Of a stretch of DNA of 40,347 bases, positions 27,979 to 35,134 are shown one piece after another; position 1 is the stretch's first letter; every line of letters begins with the position of its first letter. The position numbers were made by a program, and so were the translations under genes. Source of the DNA: Candidatus Binatia bacterium (lineage in GTDB: Bacteria > Desulfobacterota_B > Binatia > UBA9968 > JAJDTQ01); the NCBI GenBank assembly GCA_022827045.1, contig JAJDTQ010000199.1, positions 1-40,347 on the forward strand, in the 5' to 3' direction. The notes under the pieces were generated by a model. That model did no database searches, had not been told where the DNA came from, and was given only the letters and a program-made list of their open reading frames with translations.

Positions 27979-28194
27979 TTACACGGCGACAGGCTTGAGA
28001 CTGAACACGCGCGAATACTGCGCCGCCGTCTTTACGTCGCCTCGACGAAGGGCCTCCCGCACGTCATCGAGACGGTAGGCGTCTTCAAGCGAAAGGTACG
28101 GTGACCATCCTTCAGGATCTTCCAGTAGCTCAACGTCCACTTCGGCAACGTAGCTTCCCTCGTGGACGAGCTTCGTCCGTGTTCTCTTACTCAT
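27979..28194 (-). CDS. Small partner protein of the DUF4258-type gene
   Basis: A 71-residue protein starting at ATG 28192-28194, whose A-T-G overlaps the stop of the frameshifted upstream gene (ATGA). It begins MSKRTRTKLVHEGSYVAEVD and continues with an acidic stretch and helices (SLEDAYRLDDVREALRRGDV), ending VFSLKPVAV. I know it only as a hypothetical type found beside DUF4258 genes. Size, position and coupling fit an antitoxin-like partner, but no DNA-binding motif is obvious. It is the last gene of the four-gene cassette. Confidence 0.72.
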   Translation of the reverse strand: MSKRTRTKLVHEGSYVAEVDVELLEDPEGWSPYLSLEDAYRLDDVREALRRGDVKTAAQYSRVFSLKPVAV

Positions 28195-28513
28195 TGACGC
28201 CTCCGCCTGAACCCTGATTCCCATTTCTCGGGATCGGGCAGGTACGCGGTAATCAGCACTGCCGGACCTGCATGGCCTGCGGGAATTCCCCACACTGCGT
28301 GGACCGGCCGTCCATCCTTGGTTCGTTGCAGCAGCAAAACGCACGTCCCTTTGGATAGTCCGGATAGTCCTCAATGATCTCCGCAGCTTCTACACCTTCC
28401 ACCAATTCCCGCGCAAGCAATCCATCGGCCGCCAACTCGTCGTATCCGTGCTCCGAGACTCGGACATTTTCCTCGGATATCAGCCGGCGAATGCTTTCAA
28501 GTGTACGACTCAC
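28191..28513 (-). pseudogene. DUF4258-type protein, frameshifted
   Basis: The GTG at 28511-28513 overlaps the upstream stop (GTGA) and starts VSRTLESIRRLISEENVRVS, then EHGYDELAADGL and EDYPDYPKG. After that the frame breaks near 28347-28352. A -1 shift at the minus-strand sequence CCAAAGGGACG restores a family-like ending (TCVLLLQRTKDGRPVHAVWG, then PAVLITAYLPDPEKWE) that stops exactly in an ATGA overlap with the next gene. Without the shift the product ends at 28253 with a cysteine-rich junk tail. DUF4258 proteins are predicted RelE/BECR-fold nuclease-like toxins. Explanations are a real one-base loss in the G run, a sequencing error, or programmed slippage on A-AAG. Confidence 0.75.
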
Positions 28514-29172
28514 GATTCCCACATCGTCGGGTACAGGGCTCGCTGAAGCAACACCAAAGACGCGTAGTAGCACAACACGTCCGGGTATTGGTTGGCCGGA
28601 TGCCAGAAATCCAGCATCAACATTCCGTCTACGCCGAATACCTGCTCGGAAATCTGCACTGCGTGCGGCCACATCTCCCTGACCAGATGCCACGTATAAC
28701 AGCAGACCACCACATGCGGGTTCAGACTTTCGACTTGCTGCCGGAGTAGACCTCCATCGCTGCGGACGTACTGTCGCAAGTCATCATCTTCCGATGACGA
28801 TCGCCCGCGGGCCTTCTTGATGTTCACTACCGCACTAGACAGCACGGCCTCGGTAACACGCTCCCACTCTTGCTCGTACTTCGGGTTCAGCGGTATCGGA
28901 CCGGGTGTCAATCGCTGCATACCGTAGGCCCAATATCCCAAGGTCCACCAAAACTTGTACCTCGGTCCTTGCCATTCCTCCCTCACCAAAGCGGCAAGGT
29001 CCCAGTTCTGGCCTAGACCCTCGTCTCCGTAGGCTTCCTTCGCCAGAAACAGTACCCGGCGCTCAACTTCCAGCCATCGCATCGGGTCGATAGGTCCATC
29101 GGAAATAAACGTTGCGTCAGCGTACCGTGCCCGCCAATCATTCAACAACTCTTCATGTTTCCTAAGGTTCAT
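28510..29172 (-). CDS. Uracil-DNA-glycosylase-fold-like hypothetical protein
   Basis: A 220-residue protein starting at ATG 29170-29172, which overlaps the upstream stop (ATGA). The pattern resembles the UDG superfamily: a first strand and loop RRVLFLAKEAYG, an Asn-containing VVNIKKARG, a helix-strand NPHVVVCCYTWHLVREMW, and DFWHPANQYPD where UDGs have the HPS motif. Key UDG residues are only loosely matched, so glycosylase activity is not assured. The C-terminus is helical. It is the second gene of the coupled cassette and has about 53% G+C on a counted line. Confidence 0.6.
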   Translation of the reverse strand: MNLRKHEELLNDWRARYADATFISDGPIDPMRWLEVERRVLFLAKEAYGDEGLGQNWDLAALVREEWQGPRYKFWWTLGYWAYGMQRLTPGPIPLNPKYEQEWERVTEAVLSSAVVNIKKARGRSSSEDDDLRQYVRSDGGLLRQQVESLNPHVVVCCYTWHLVREMWPHAVQISEQVFGVDGMLMLDFWHPANQYPDVLCYYASLVLLQRALYPTMWES

Positions 29173-29426
29173 CCTTCTTGGTCTCCCCATCCAGCGCGCT
29201 TCGCTTGGGCGACCAACTCTTCAAGATGCTCGACGCTCGGAATCCTCGCCTGTCCCCGTGTTGGCCGAAGATTCCCGTTCCCACGGCGCCAGATAAAACG
29301 ATACCCCTGCTCACTTGTCCCGTCTTCATAAACGTACAGACACCATTGGAAGCAAAGAGTTGGCACGTTGTCCCCCCTGGCCTCGGGGACAGGGACTTCG
29401 TGAATCACTTGAACTCGGGTCGGCAT
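29169..29426 (-). CDS. Small hypothetical protein heading the coupled cassette
   Basis: An 85-residue protein. The ATG at 29424-29426 is chosen because a GGGGGG run ends 8 bases upstream; a GTG three codons earlier (29435) is the alternative. The sequence is beta-rich: VQVIHEVPVPEARG, TLCFQWCLYVYEDGTSEQGYRFIWRR, then a helix EHLEELVAQAKRAGW. I do not recognise a named domain. It ends in an ATGA overlap with the UDG-like gene. Directly upstream lie two direct repeats that look like an operator. Confidence 0.65.
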   Translation of the reverse strand: MPTRVQVIHEVPVPEARGDNVPTLCFQWCLYVYEDGTSEQGYRFIWRRGNGNLRPTRGQARIPSVEHLEELVAQAKRAGWGDQEG

Positions 29427-29442
29427 GGGCTTCACCCCCCTT

Positions 29443-29474
29443 CATGTGTCATATGTAACACATGTGTCTTATGT
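29443..29474. promoter_or_regulatory. Paired direct repeats upstream of the cassette
   Basis: CATGTGTCATATGT (29443-29456) recurs as CATGTGTCTTATGT (29461-29474), an 18-base step with one mismatch. A 10-base palindrome ACACATGTGT spans the junction. A weak minus-strand promoter (TTGATC, 17 bases, TACATA) overlaps the repeats, just before the G-rich ribosome-binding site. An autoregulatory operator is likely. Nothing else is recognisable in 29475-29590. Confidence 0.5.
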
Positions 29475-29602
29475 GATCAAGTCCACGGAACTATCGGGGT
29501 CGCTATTGCCCGAACTGACTCGCTCGGCGTTCTCTGCTTGCGTTCGACAACGGCTTCTGCTAACCGGGAATCATTCGGTATTTCATTCAAGGAGACACGC
29601 CC

Positions 29603-30319
29603 ATGTTCACCGACAAGGTCGAGCTCAAGGACTTCGAGAAGATGGATCCGGAGTACCAGGACCTGCTGAAGCGGGTGCTTGCGATCCAGTGTGACTGCGA
29701 GATCGGCGGGCCGCATCTCTACATCGAGGACATGCTTCCCAACGCACCGTCGAAGCTGGACCAGCTCGTGGTGGCACGCACGGCCGCCGAAGAAGTGGAC
29801 CACTACCGGAAGATGGCGCGCCTGGCCGGAGATGTCGGCGAGGACGTGTCGTACGTTTTGAGCTGGCCGAACCAGAAGCGCTACGTGGAGGCCTTCCGCG
29901 GCAAGATCACCACCTGGGAAGACTTCGCCGTCTTCGGTTTCCTGATCGACCGGGTGGGGAGCTACCAGCTCGAGGAGTTCGAGGACTGCAGCTACGTGCC
30001 CCTGGCTGAAATCCTTCCTACCATGAAGCAGGAAGAGGTCGGCCACATCGACTACGGCACCAACCTGACCCGCGAGATGGCAAGCAAGGGAGACGAGTCC
30101 AAGGAGCGCGTCCAGAAGTCCATCGACTACTGGTACGTCAAGGGCCTGGACATGTTCGGCAGGGATGAGTCAAAACGGTCCGAACGGTACCGCTACTGGG
30201 GGCTCAAGAGGCGCACCAACCGCCAGCAGCGGGAGGAGTACACCGCGGAGGTCAACGCTCTCATCACGGACATGGGCCTCGATATTCCCGATCCCAACGA
30301 GGGACGGCTCTACATCTGA
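29603..30319 (+). CDS. PaaA/PaaC-like di-iron monooxygenase subunit
   Basis: The 238-residue all-helical protein has the ferritin-like di-iron pattern of phenylacetyl-CoA epoxidase (PaaA/PaaC) relatives. Likely ligands are a Glu in CDCEIGG (E33), the ExxH in AAEEVDH (E64, H67), a Glu in LEEFED (about 124-127) and the second ExxH in EEVGH (E145, H148). A strong CAAGGAG site precedes the ATG. No paaB, paaD or paaE follows; instead there is a 62-residue protein and then ETF beta and alpha. ETF as electron donor, and a CoA-ester or other hydroxylation reaction, are inferences. The C-terminal tail is basic and helical. Confidence 0.78.
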   Translation: MFTDKVELKDFEKMDPEYQDLLKRVLAIQCDCEIGGPHLYIEDMLPNAPSKLDQLVVARTAAEEVDHYRKMARLAGDVGEDVSYVLSWPNQKRYVEAFRGKITTWEDFAVFGFLIDRVGSYQLEEFEDCSYVPLAEILPTMKQEEVGHIDYGTNLTREMASKGDESKERVQKSIDYWYVKGLDMFGRDESKRSERYRYWGLKRRTNRQQREEYTAEVNALITDMGLDIPDPNEGRLYI

Positions 30320-30332
30320 GGTCGGATCCGAG

Positions 30333-30521
30333 ATGGCGAAGGCACCCAATACCGTCGAGCTGGACGAGCACCTTAAGGACTGCATCACCGCGGTCCACGG
30401 GGCCGTCAACCGGGCAATACCCAACATCAAGGACGACAACATCGTGGACCAGGCCCTGCAGGACTGCAAGGAGGTCCTGGACCTGGTGATGGAGGGGAAG
30501 GTATCCGAGTGGCTGGAGTAG
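30333..30521 (+). CDS. 62-residue helical acidic protein
   Basis: ATG at 30333 lies 13 bases after the di-iron gene. The protein starts MAKAPNTVELDEHLKDCITA and is two or three acidic helices (IVDQALQDCKEVLDLVMEGK) ending SEWLE. No known domain. Its position suggests a small subunit or coupling protein of the di-iron enzyme, but it does not resemble PaaB. A 97-base gap with no obvious terminator separates it from ETF beta. Confidence 0.65.
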   Translation: MAKAPNTVELDEHLKDCITAVHGAVNRAIPNIKDDNIVDQALQDCKEVLDLVMEGKVSEWLE

Positions 30522-30618
30522 CCGCTCGGGAAACCCCAGCCTCTCCAGCCATGACCTTCCAGCCTGCAATCTAGCCAGCGCGGCCGGCCCCCACACCCCT
30601 TACCGGAGGTTCGCACCC

Positions 30619-31398
30619 TTGGACATTATGGTCTGCGGCAAGATCATCCCTGCCAGCACCGTCACCATCGAGATCGACCCCGCCACCAAGCGGATGATCC
30701 GCAAGGGCGTCGCCCACGAGTTGGATCCAGCCGCGGCCAGCGCGGTGGAAGAGGCGTTGCGGCTGATGGAGAAGGTAGGCGGCACAGTCACGCTGGTGAC
30801 CATGGGGTTCAACGAGATCACCATCGGCATCCGTACCGCGCTGGCCATGGGCGCCACTTCCGCGGTGCACATCTTCGACGACGCGCTGGCGGGATCGGAC
30901 GCCCTGGCGACCGCCAAGGCCTTGGCCGCGGCCATCGCCAAGAAACCCTTCGACCTCATCATCTGCGGCACCGAGAGCAGCGACAGCTACTCCGGCATCG
31001 TGCCCGGCCAGATCGCCCGCCTGCTGGGTGTCCCGCCGGTGACCTTCGCCAACGAGATGACCGTGGAGGGATCGATCCTGTCCATCAAGCGCCAGAGCGA
31101 GAGCGGCTACGACGTGGTGGAGGCCGAGCTTCCAGCGCTGGTGACCGTCACCAGCGGCATCAACGAGCCGCGCTACCCGCAGCTCAAGGGCATCATGGCG
31201 GCCAAGCGGAAAGAGATCCTGCAATATTCGGCGGAGGACCTCGGGCTTGCGGCGGACGACGTTGGCGAACAAGGCGCCCGGGAAAGGGTGCTCGAGGTGG
31301 GCAGGCCGCCCAAACGAGAGGCCGGCGAGGTGGCGGAGGACGATGGCGAGGGCGGCAAGCGCATCGCCGATTTCCTGGCCGAGGCCAAGGTAATCTAG
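30619..31398 (+). CDS. etfB: Electron transfer flavoprotein beta subunit
   Basis: ETF beta binds AMP and, with alpha, carries electrons from flavin dehydrogenases to a quinone reductase or a dedicated acceptor. Motifs are DPAAASAVEEALRL, a GTVTLVTMG strand, GATSAVHIFDD, DLIICGTESSD and LPALVTVTSGINEPRYP with the recognition loop after it. Start codon TTG 30619 is favoured because GGAGG lies 10 bases upstream; ATG 30628 is the alternative. The stop is directly followed by etfA. An acidic, variable segment (about 215-250) lies before the C-terminus. Confidence 0.92.
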   Translation: MDIMVCGKIIPASTVTIEIDPATKRMIRKGVAHELDPAAASAVEEALRLMEKVGGTVTLVTMGFNEITIGIRTALAMGATSAVHIFDDALAGSDALATAKALAAAIAKKPFDLIICGTESSDSYSGIVPGQIARLLGVPPVTFANEMTVEGSILSIKRQSESGYDVVEAELPALVTVTSGINEPRYPQLKGIMAAKRKEILQYSAEDLGLAADDVGEQGARERVLEVGRPPKREAGEVAEDDGEGGKRIADFLAEAKVI

Positions 31399-32361
31399 AT
31401 GTCCGATATCATTTGGGTCTACGGCGAGGTGGTGGATGACGCCGTCACCTCCACGACGCTGGAGATGGTGACCAAGGCCGCCGAGGTGGGCACCGCCGAG
31501 GCGATCCTGCTCGGTCCCGCGCCCGACGACGCGGTAGAGCTGCTGGGCCGGCACGGCGCCAGCAAGGTCTACCGGTCGGCGGACCCGGTCTTTCGCGACT
31601 ACCTGACGCTGCCGGCGGCCACGGTGGTGGAGTCCCTGATCCGGCAGCACAAACCCGCCGCGGTGCTGCTGGCATCGAGCTACGGCGGCCGTGACGTGGC
31701 CGCGGCTCTGAGCGCCGGCCTCAACTGCGGCGCCATCACGGACGTTGCCGACTTCACCCTGACGGACGGCGCCGTCGAGGCCAAGATCCCCGCCCTGGGA
31801 GCCAGCTACTGGAACACTTCCACGCTGGTGCACGACGACGTCAAGCTGCTGCTCGTGAGGCCCAAGGCCTTCGAGCCCGCCCCGAACCCCAAGACCCCGG
31901 TGGTGGAGGAGGTGACGGCCCCGGATGACGCGGACCTCCGCAAGATCCGCCTCAAGGAGAAGGTCACCGCCAAGGCCGAGGGACCCCAGTTGGACAGCGC
32001 CAACGTCATCGTCGCCGGCGGCCGCGGGCTGGCCGCGGAAGAGAACTTCGACATGCTGCGGGAGTTGGCCGACCTTCTGGGCGGCGCCGTGGGAGCCACC
32101 CGGGCGGTGGTGGACTCGGGCTGGGTGCCCTATTCCCTGCAGATCGGACAAACCGGCAAGACCGTCAAACCCGACCTCTACATCGCCTGCGGCATCTCCG
32201 GCGCAGTGCAACACCTGGCGGGCATGAAGGACTCCAAGATGATCGTCGCCGTCAACAAGGACGCGGACGCCCCCATCTTCCAGATGTGCGACCTCGGCAT
32301 CGTCGGCGACGTCTTCAAGGTCATCCCCCAGTTGATCGAGGAGATCAAGGCGCGGAAGTGA
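31399..32361 (+). CDS. etfA: Electron transfer flavoprotein alpha subunit
   Basis: The 320-residue protein has the N-terminal ETF domain ([16 protein letters not shown]) and the C-terminal FAD domain with [18 protein letters not shown] and [17 protein letters not shown], the ETF alpha signature. It starts on the base after the etfB stop, so the subunits are made together. A linker rich in Pro and Lys (about 160-185) joins the domains. Together with the di-iron gene upstream it suggests a dedicated electron path, although ETF also serves acyl-CoA dehydrogenases. Confidence 0.93.
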   Translation: MSDIIWVYGEVVDDAVTSTTLEMVTKAAEVGTAEAILLGPAPDDAVELLGRHGASKVYRSADPVFRDYLTLPAATVVESLIRQHKPAAVLLASSYGGRDVAAALSAGLNCGAITDVADFTLTDGAVEAKIPALGASYWNTSTLVHDDVKLLLVRPKAFEPAPNPKTPVVEEVTAPDDADLRKIRLKEKVTAKAEGPQLDSANVIVAGGRGLAAEENFDMLRELADLLGGAVGATRAVVDSGWVPYSLQIGQTGKTVKPDLYIACGISGAVQHLAGMKDSKMIVAVNKDADAPIFQMCDLGIVGDVFKVIPQLIEEIKARK

Positions 32362-32374
32362 CGCGTTCCCCCTG

Positions 32375-32403
32375 TTGACACCAGCCCTAATCCGTAGTAA
32401 ATT
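32375..32403 (+). promoter_or_regulatory. Sigma-70-type promoter after etfA
   Basis: TTGACA (32375-32380), 17-base spacer, TAAATT (32398-32403). A start near 32410 would leave a leader of about 285 bases before the 75-codon gene. Confidence 0.6.
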
Positions 32404-32635
32404 CGGGCCGTTCTGCTGACACACCAGCTAATTCCCTCGGGATAGCGCCGTAACCGGCCCCCGGGGGTTCTCTTTACATCCGCGTTCCTCCGAGTTCGAC
32501 GCCGCTCGTTGGTCGCCCGACCAAACGACGCGAAACCGTCGACGAGAACGTCACCGATCGACGATCCCGTCGACGGCGGCGTCGGGAGGGTCCTGTAAGT
32601 CGCCATATTTCAACGCCTTGGCGTGGCGCATGGGA
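32404..32635 (+). other. Long structured non-coding leader/intergenic stretch
   Basis: The gene-free interval 32362-32693 is 332 bases. Besides the two promoters it holds inverted repeats: TTGGTC/GACCAA around GCCC (about 32509-32524) and CCGTCGACG (32536-32544) with CGTCGACGG (32568-32576). An mRNA from the upstream promoter would be strongly folded. No convincing ORF with a ribosome-binding site and no known RNA family is recognised. Confidence 0.4.
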
Positions 32636-32650
32636 TGGCACGATCATTGC
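32636..32650 (+). promoter_or_regulatory. Sigma-54 (RpoN) -24/-12 promoter
   Basis: TGGCACG (32636-32642), four bases, TTGC (32647-32650): an exact match to the core TGGCAC-N5-TTGC with the invariant GG and GC at correct spacing. A start near 32662 would lie about 30 bases before the ATG at 32694. An activator site is not identified. Confidence 0.68.
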
Positions 32651-32693
32651 GTCATCAGGACAAGAGAATCATCTTTCGAGTGAGGAACCACCG

Positions 32694-32921
32694 ATGCAAT
32701 CACTGACGCTTCTCGACGTCATCAACGCGGTAGGCGAATACGCGGCAACCCCCGACGAACTGAAGGCCGCGGTCATCCACCTGGTCAACAGCGGCAAGGT
32801 CAAGCTGGACGGCGAGTTCGCCGGTTGCAAGATCGACTTCGGCCCGAGCGCAGACGCCGGAGCGGTCGTCGTCAAGTCCCAGACCGAGTTGCCCCAACAG
32901 GCTCTGGATCAGGCAGGCTGA
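32694..32921 (+). CDS. 75-residue hypothetical protein behind a sigma-54 promoter
   Basis: GAGTGAGGAACCACCG precedes the ATG and supplies a GAGG site. The protein starts MQSLTLLDVINAVGEYAATP and continues with a helix (DELKAAVIHLVNSG), a strand pair KVKLDGEFAGCKIDF and a polar tail. No named domain is recognised; the pattern is winged-helix-like in length only. It lies between etfA and pyrB with its own promoter, so it is probably an independent unit controlled by an RpoN activator. Confidence 0.68.
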   Translation: MQSLTLLDVINAVGEYAATPDELKAAVIHLVNSGKVKLDGEFAGCKIDFGPSADAGAVVVKSQTELPQQALDQAG

Positions 32922-32978
32922 ACGCCGCACCGCCACCGTTTCCTTCCCCGGCGGCGGCTCGTTCCAGGAATCCCGTTC

Positions 32979-33007
32979 TTGCGGCGAATGCCGCGAGAAC
33001 CTATAGT
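32979..33007 (+). promoter_or_regulatory. Promoter and hairpin before pyrB
   Basis: TTGCGG (32979-32984), 17-base spacer, TATAGT (33002-33007) gives a plausible promoter about 75 bases before pyrB. The spacer overlaps an inverted repeat, GTTCTTGCGGC (32975-32985) and GCCGCGAGAAC (32990-33000), which could be an operator or the end of the preceding transcript. Confidence 0.45.
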
Positions 33008-33087
33008 TCGCTTCGACTCGCCCGTGAGCCCGGCGGCACGAACCGGTCCATCGCCGCTGTGTGCGCGGCCTTCGAGCAACCGCGGCC

Positions 33088-34023
33088 ATGCGACACGTAC
33101 TGTATTCGCAACAGTTCGACCGCTCGATCCTCGACGCGCTCTTCCGGCGCGCCGACGAGTTCCGCCGCAGAATGGCCGTCCCGTCCGAGAAGGCCGCGCT
33201 GACCCAACTCCATCGCGGCAAGACCCTGTTCAGCGTCTTCTACGAGCCCTCCACCCGGACCCGCATGTCCTTCGGCGCCGCGGCCCAGCACCTCGGCATG
33301 AGCGTGGTGGCGACGGAGAACGCCCGCGAGTTCTCCTCGGCCATCAAGGGCGAAAGCCTGGAAGACACCATCCGGGTCCTGTGCGAGTACTACCCGGACG
33401 TGATCGCGTTGCGGCACTACGAGGTCGGCGCGGCGGAACGGGCCGCCCGCTACAGCACGGTCCCCATCATCAACGCCGGTGACGGGGCCGGCCAACATCC
33501 GACCCAGGCGTTGCTGGACCTCTACACGATCCACCAGGCCCTCGGCACCATCGACGGCCTCACCGTGACCATCGGCGGAGACCTTGCCAACGGACGGACA
33601 GCCCGGTCGCTGGCCTACCTGCTGGCGAAGTTTGACGGGAACCGCATTCTGTTCATCGCGCCCGAACCGCTCAGGATGGGATCGGACATCAAGGACCACC
33701 TCCACGAGAAGGGAGTGGCGTTCACCGAGGAGTCGCGCCTGGAGGACGCCCTGGCCGAGAGCGACGTGGTCTACTGGACTCGGGTGCAGAAGGAGCGGCT
33801 GGGCCCGGAGTCCGTCCATGAAGAGCTGCACGCGCAATTCGTCATCGGCGAGGCACAACTCGATCTCATGAAGCCCCACGCGGTGCTCATGCACCCGCTT
33901 CCACGCCTGGAGGAGATCCCGCCGGAAATCGACCCGGACCCCAGAGCCTGGTACTTCCGGCAGGCGGGCAACGGCATGTTCATCCGGATGTCGCTGCTGG
34001 AGTGGATCTTCGAAAGCGACTGA
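33088..34023 (+). CDS. pyrB: Aspartate carbamoyltransferase catalytic subunit
   Basis: PyrB makes carbamoyl-aspartate, the committed step of pyrimidine synthesis. Carbamoyl-phosphate motif FYEPSTRTRMSF, the AIKGESLEDT loop, GDGAGQHPTQALLDLYT and MHPLPRLEEI are all present. Length (311 residues) is normal. ATG 33088 gives the usual start MRHVLYSQQF; an in-frame GTG at 33061 is less likely. No regulatory subunit (pyrI) or pyrC is adjacent. It is followed 13 bases later by pyrD. Confidence 0.94.
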   Translation: MRHVLYSQQFDRSILDALFRRADEFRRRMAVPSEKAALTQLHRGKTLFSVFYEPSTRTRMSFGAAAQHLGMSVVATENAREFSSAIKGESLEDTIRVLCEYYPDVIALRHYEVGAAERAARYSTVPIINAGDGAGQHPTQALLDLYTIHQALGTIDGLTVTIGGDLANGRTARSLAYLLAKFDGNRILFIAPEPLRMGSDIKDHLHEKGVAFTEESRLEDALAESDVVYWTRVQKERLGPESVHEELHAQFVIGEAQLDLMKPHAVLMHPLPRLEEIPPEIDPDPRAWYFRQAGNGMFIRMSLLEWIFESD

Positions 34024-34036
34024 CCCCCGTTCCTCG

Positions 34037-35134
34037 ATGCTCTACGAGAAGATCCTGGCGCCGCTCCTGTTCCGCCTCGACGCCGAGACCGCGCACGACG
34101 GCGCCCTGGGGCTGTTGCGGCGGGCCAACGCGCGCCCGTGGCTGCAGGCGCTGCTGGCCGGGCGCGACCGCGCGCCGGAACCGCGCCTGGAGCAGACCGT
34201 GTGCGGCATGCGCTTCAGGAACCCCATCGGCCTTGCCGCGGGGGTCGACAAGAACGGCGTCGCGGCGGCCGCACTGGCGGCGCTCGGCTTCGGCTTCATC
34301 ACGGTCGGCTCGGTGACTCCCGGCCGCGGCCAGCCGGGCAACCCGAGACCGCGGCTGTTCCGCGATGTCGCCAACCGCGCCTTGTGGAACCGCCTCGGTT
34401 TCAACAACCGCGGCGCGGACACGCTCGCGGAGGTGCTGGAACGCCAGCCCAAGGTGCCGGTTCCCCTGGGGATCAGCCTCGGCAAGGCGCTGCAAACGCC
34501 CATCGACGACGCCTTCGAGGACTATTCCCGTTCCCTGGAAAGGCTCTATCCGTACGCGGACTTCTTCGAGATCTGCATCAGCTCGCCCAACACCCTGCAT
34601 CTGCGGGAGTTGCAGGAAGGCAGCCGGCTGGAGAAGTTGCTGACCGGCCTGGTGAACAAGGCCGACGACCTGGCGCGGTCCGCGGGCATGGCGCGGCGAA
34701 AGCCTCTCTGGCCCAAGTTCGCGCATGACATGCCGCCGATTCTCCGCGACATCGCCATGGCCATGTGCCGAGAGCTGCTGGATCCCGGGATCGATGCCGT
34801 CGTCATGGGCAACACCACCGTCGATCCCGAATTCAACCCGGACCCGGAGAAGGGCGGATACAGCGGCCCTCCCCTATTCCCCAAGGCGCGGGAACAGGTT
34901 CGCGGCGCCGCGGCCCGCCTCGAAGGCCGTCTCACGCTGGTGGGCAACGGCGGCATCTACAGCGGCCGCGACGCCTACACCATGATGAAGGAGAGCGGCT
35001 GCCCGCTGGTGCAAGTCAACAGCGCCTTTCCCTACCGCGGCCCCATGATCGCCAGGAGGATGACGGAAGAGCTTCTGCAGGCCATGGACCGGCATGGAGT
35101 GGGGCACGTCTCCGAGATCGCGGATGGTAACTAG
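34037..35134 (+). CDS. pyrD: Dihydroorotate dehydrogenase, class 2 (quinone)
   Basis: A membrane-associated flavoprotein that oxidises dihydroorotate with quinone. The N-terminal helix region (LFRLDAETAHDGALGLLRR) is the membrane-binding part of class 2. FMN and active-site motifs are NPIGLAAGVDKNG, GFITVGSVTPGRGQPGNPRPRLFR (about residues 88-111), LWNRLGFNNRG, ISSPNT with the catalytic Ser, and LVGNGGIYSGRDAY. Length (365 residues) is normal. The stop is shared in CTAG with the convergent comM stop. Confidence 0.94.
   Translation: MLYEKILAPLLFRLDAETAHDGALGLLRRANARPWLQALLAGRDRAPEPRLEQTVCGMRFRNPIGLAAGVDKNGVAAAALAALGFGFITVGSVTPGRGQPGNPRPRLFRDVANRALWNRLGFNNRGADTLAEVLERQPKVPVPLGISLGKALQTPIDDAFEDYSRSLERLYPYADFFEICISSPNTLHLRELQEGSRLEKLLTGLVNKADDLARSAGMARRKPLWPKFAHDMPPILRDIAMAMCRELLDPGIDAVVMGNTTVDPEFNPDPEKGGYSGPPLFPKAREQVRGAAARLEGRLTLVGNGGIYSGRDAYTMMKESGCPLVQVNSAFPYRGPMIARRMTEELLQAMDRHGVGHVSEIADGN

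Noticed and set aside
28253..28693. 146-codon frame as a separate gene
   Set aside because: Its first 60 codons lie in the UDG-like gene in another frame, and its last 30 are the out-of-frame tail of the DUF4258-type gene.
32178..32606. 142-codon minus-strand frame in the etfA-downstream gap
   Set aside because: It overlaps the end of etfA, is Arg/Thr-rich, has no ribosome-binding site and crosses a promoter region.
33014..33087. Possible PyrR-binding sequence (CCCGTGAG) before pyrB
   Set aside because: The core matches part of the consensus, but the flanks cannot pair (CCC on both sides), so the required stem-loop does not form.
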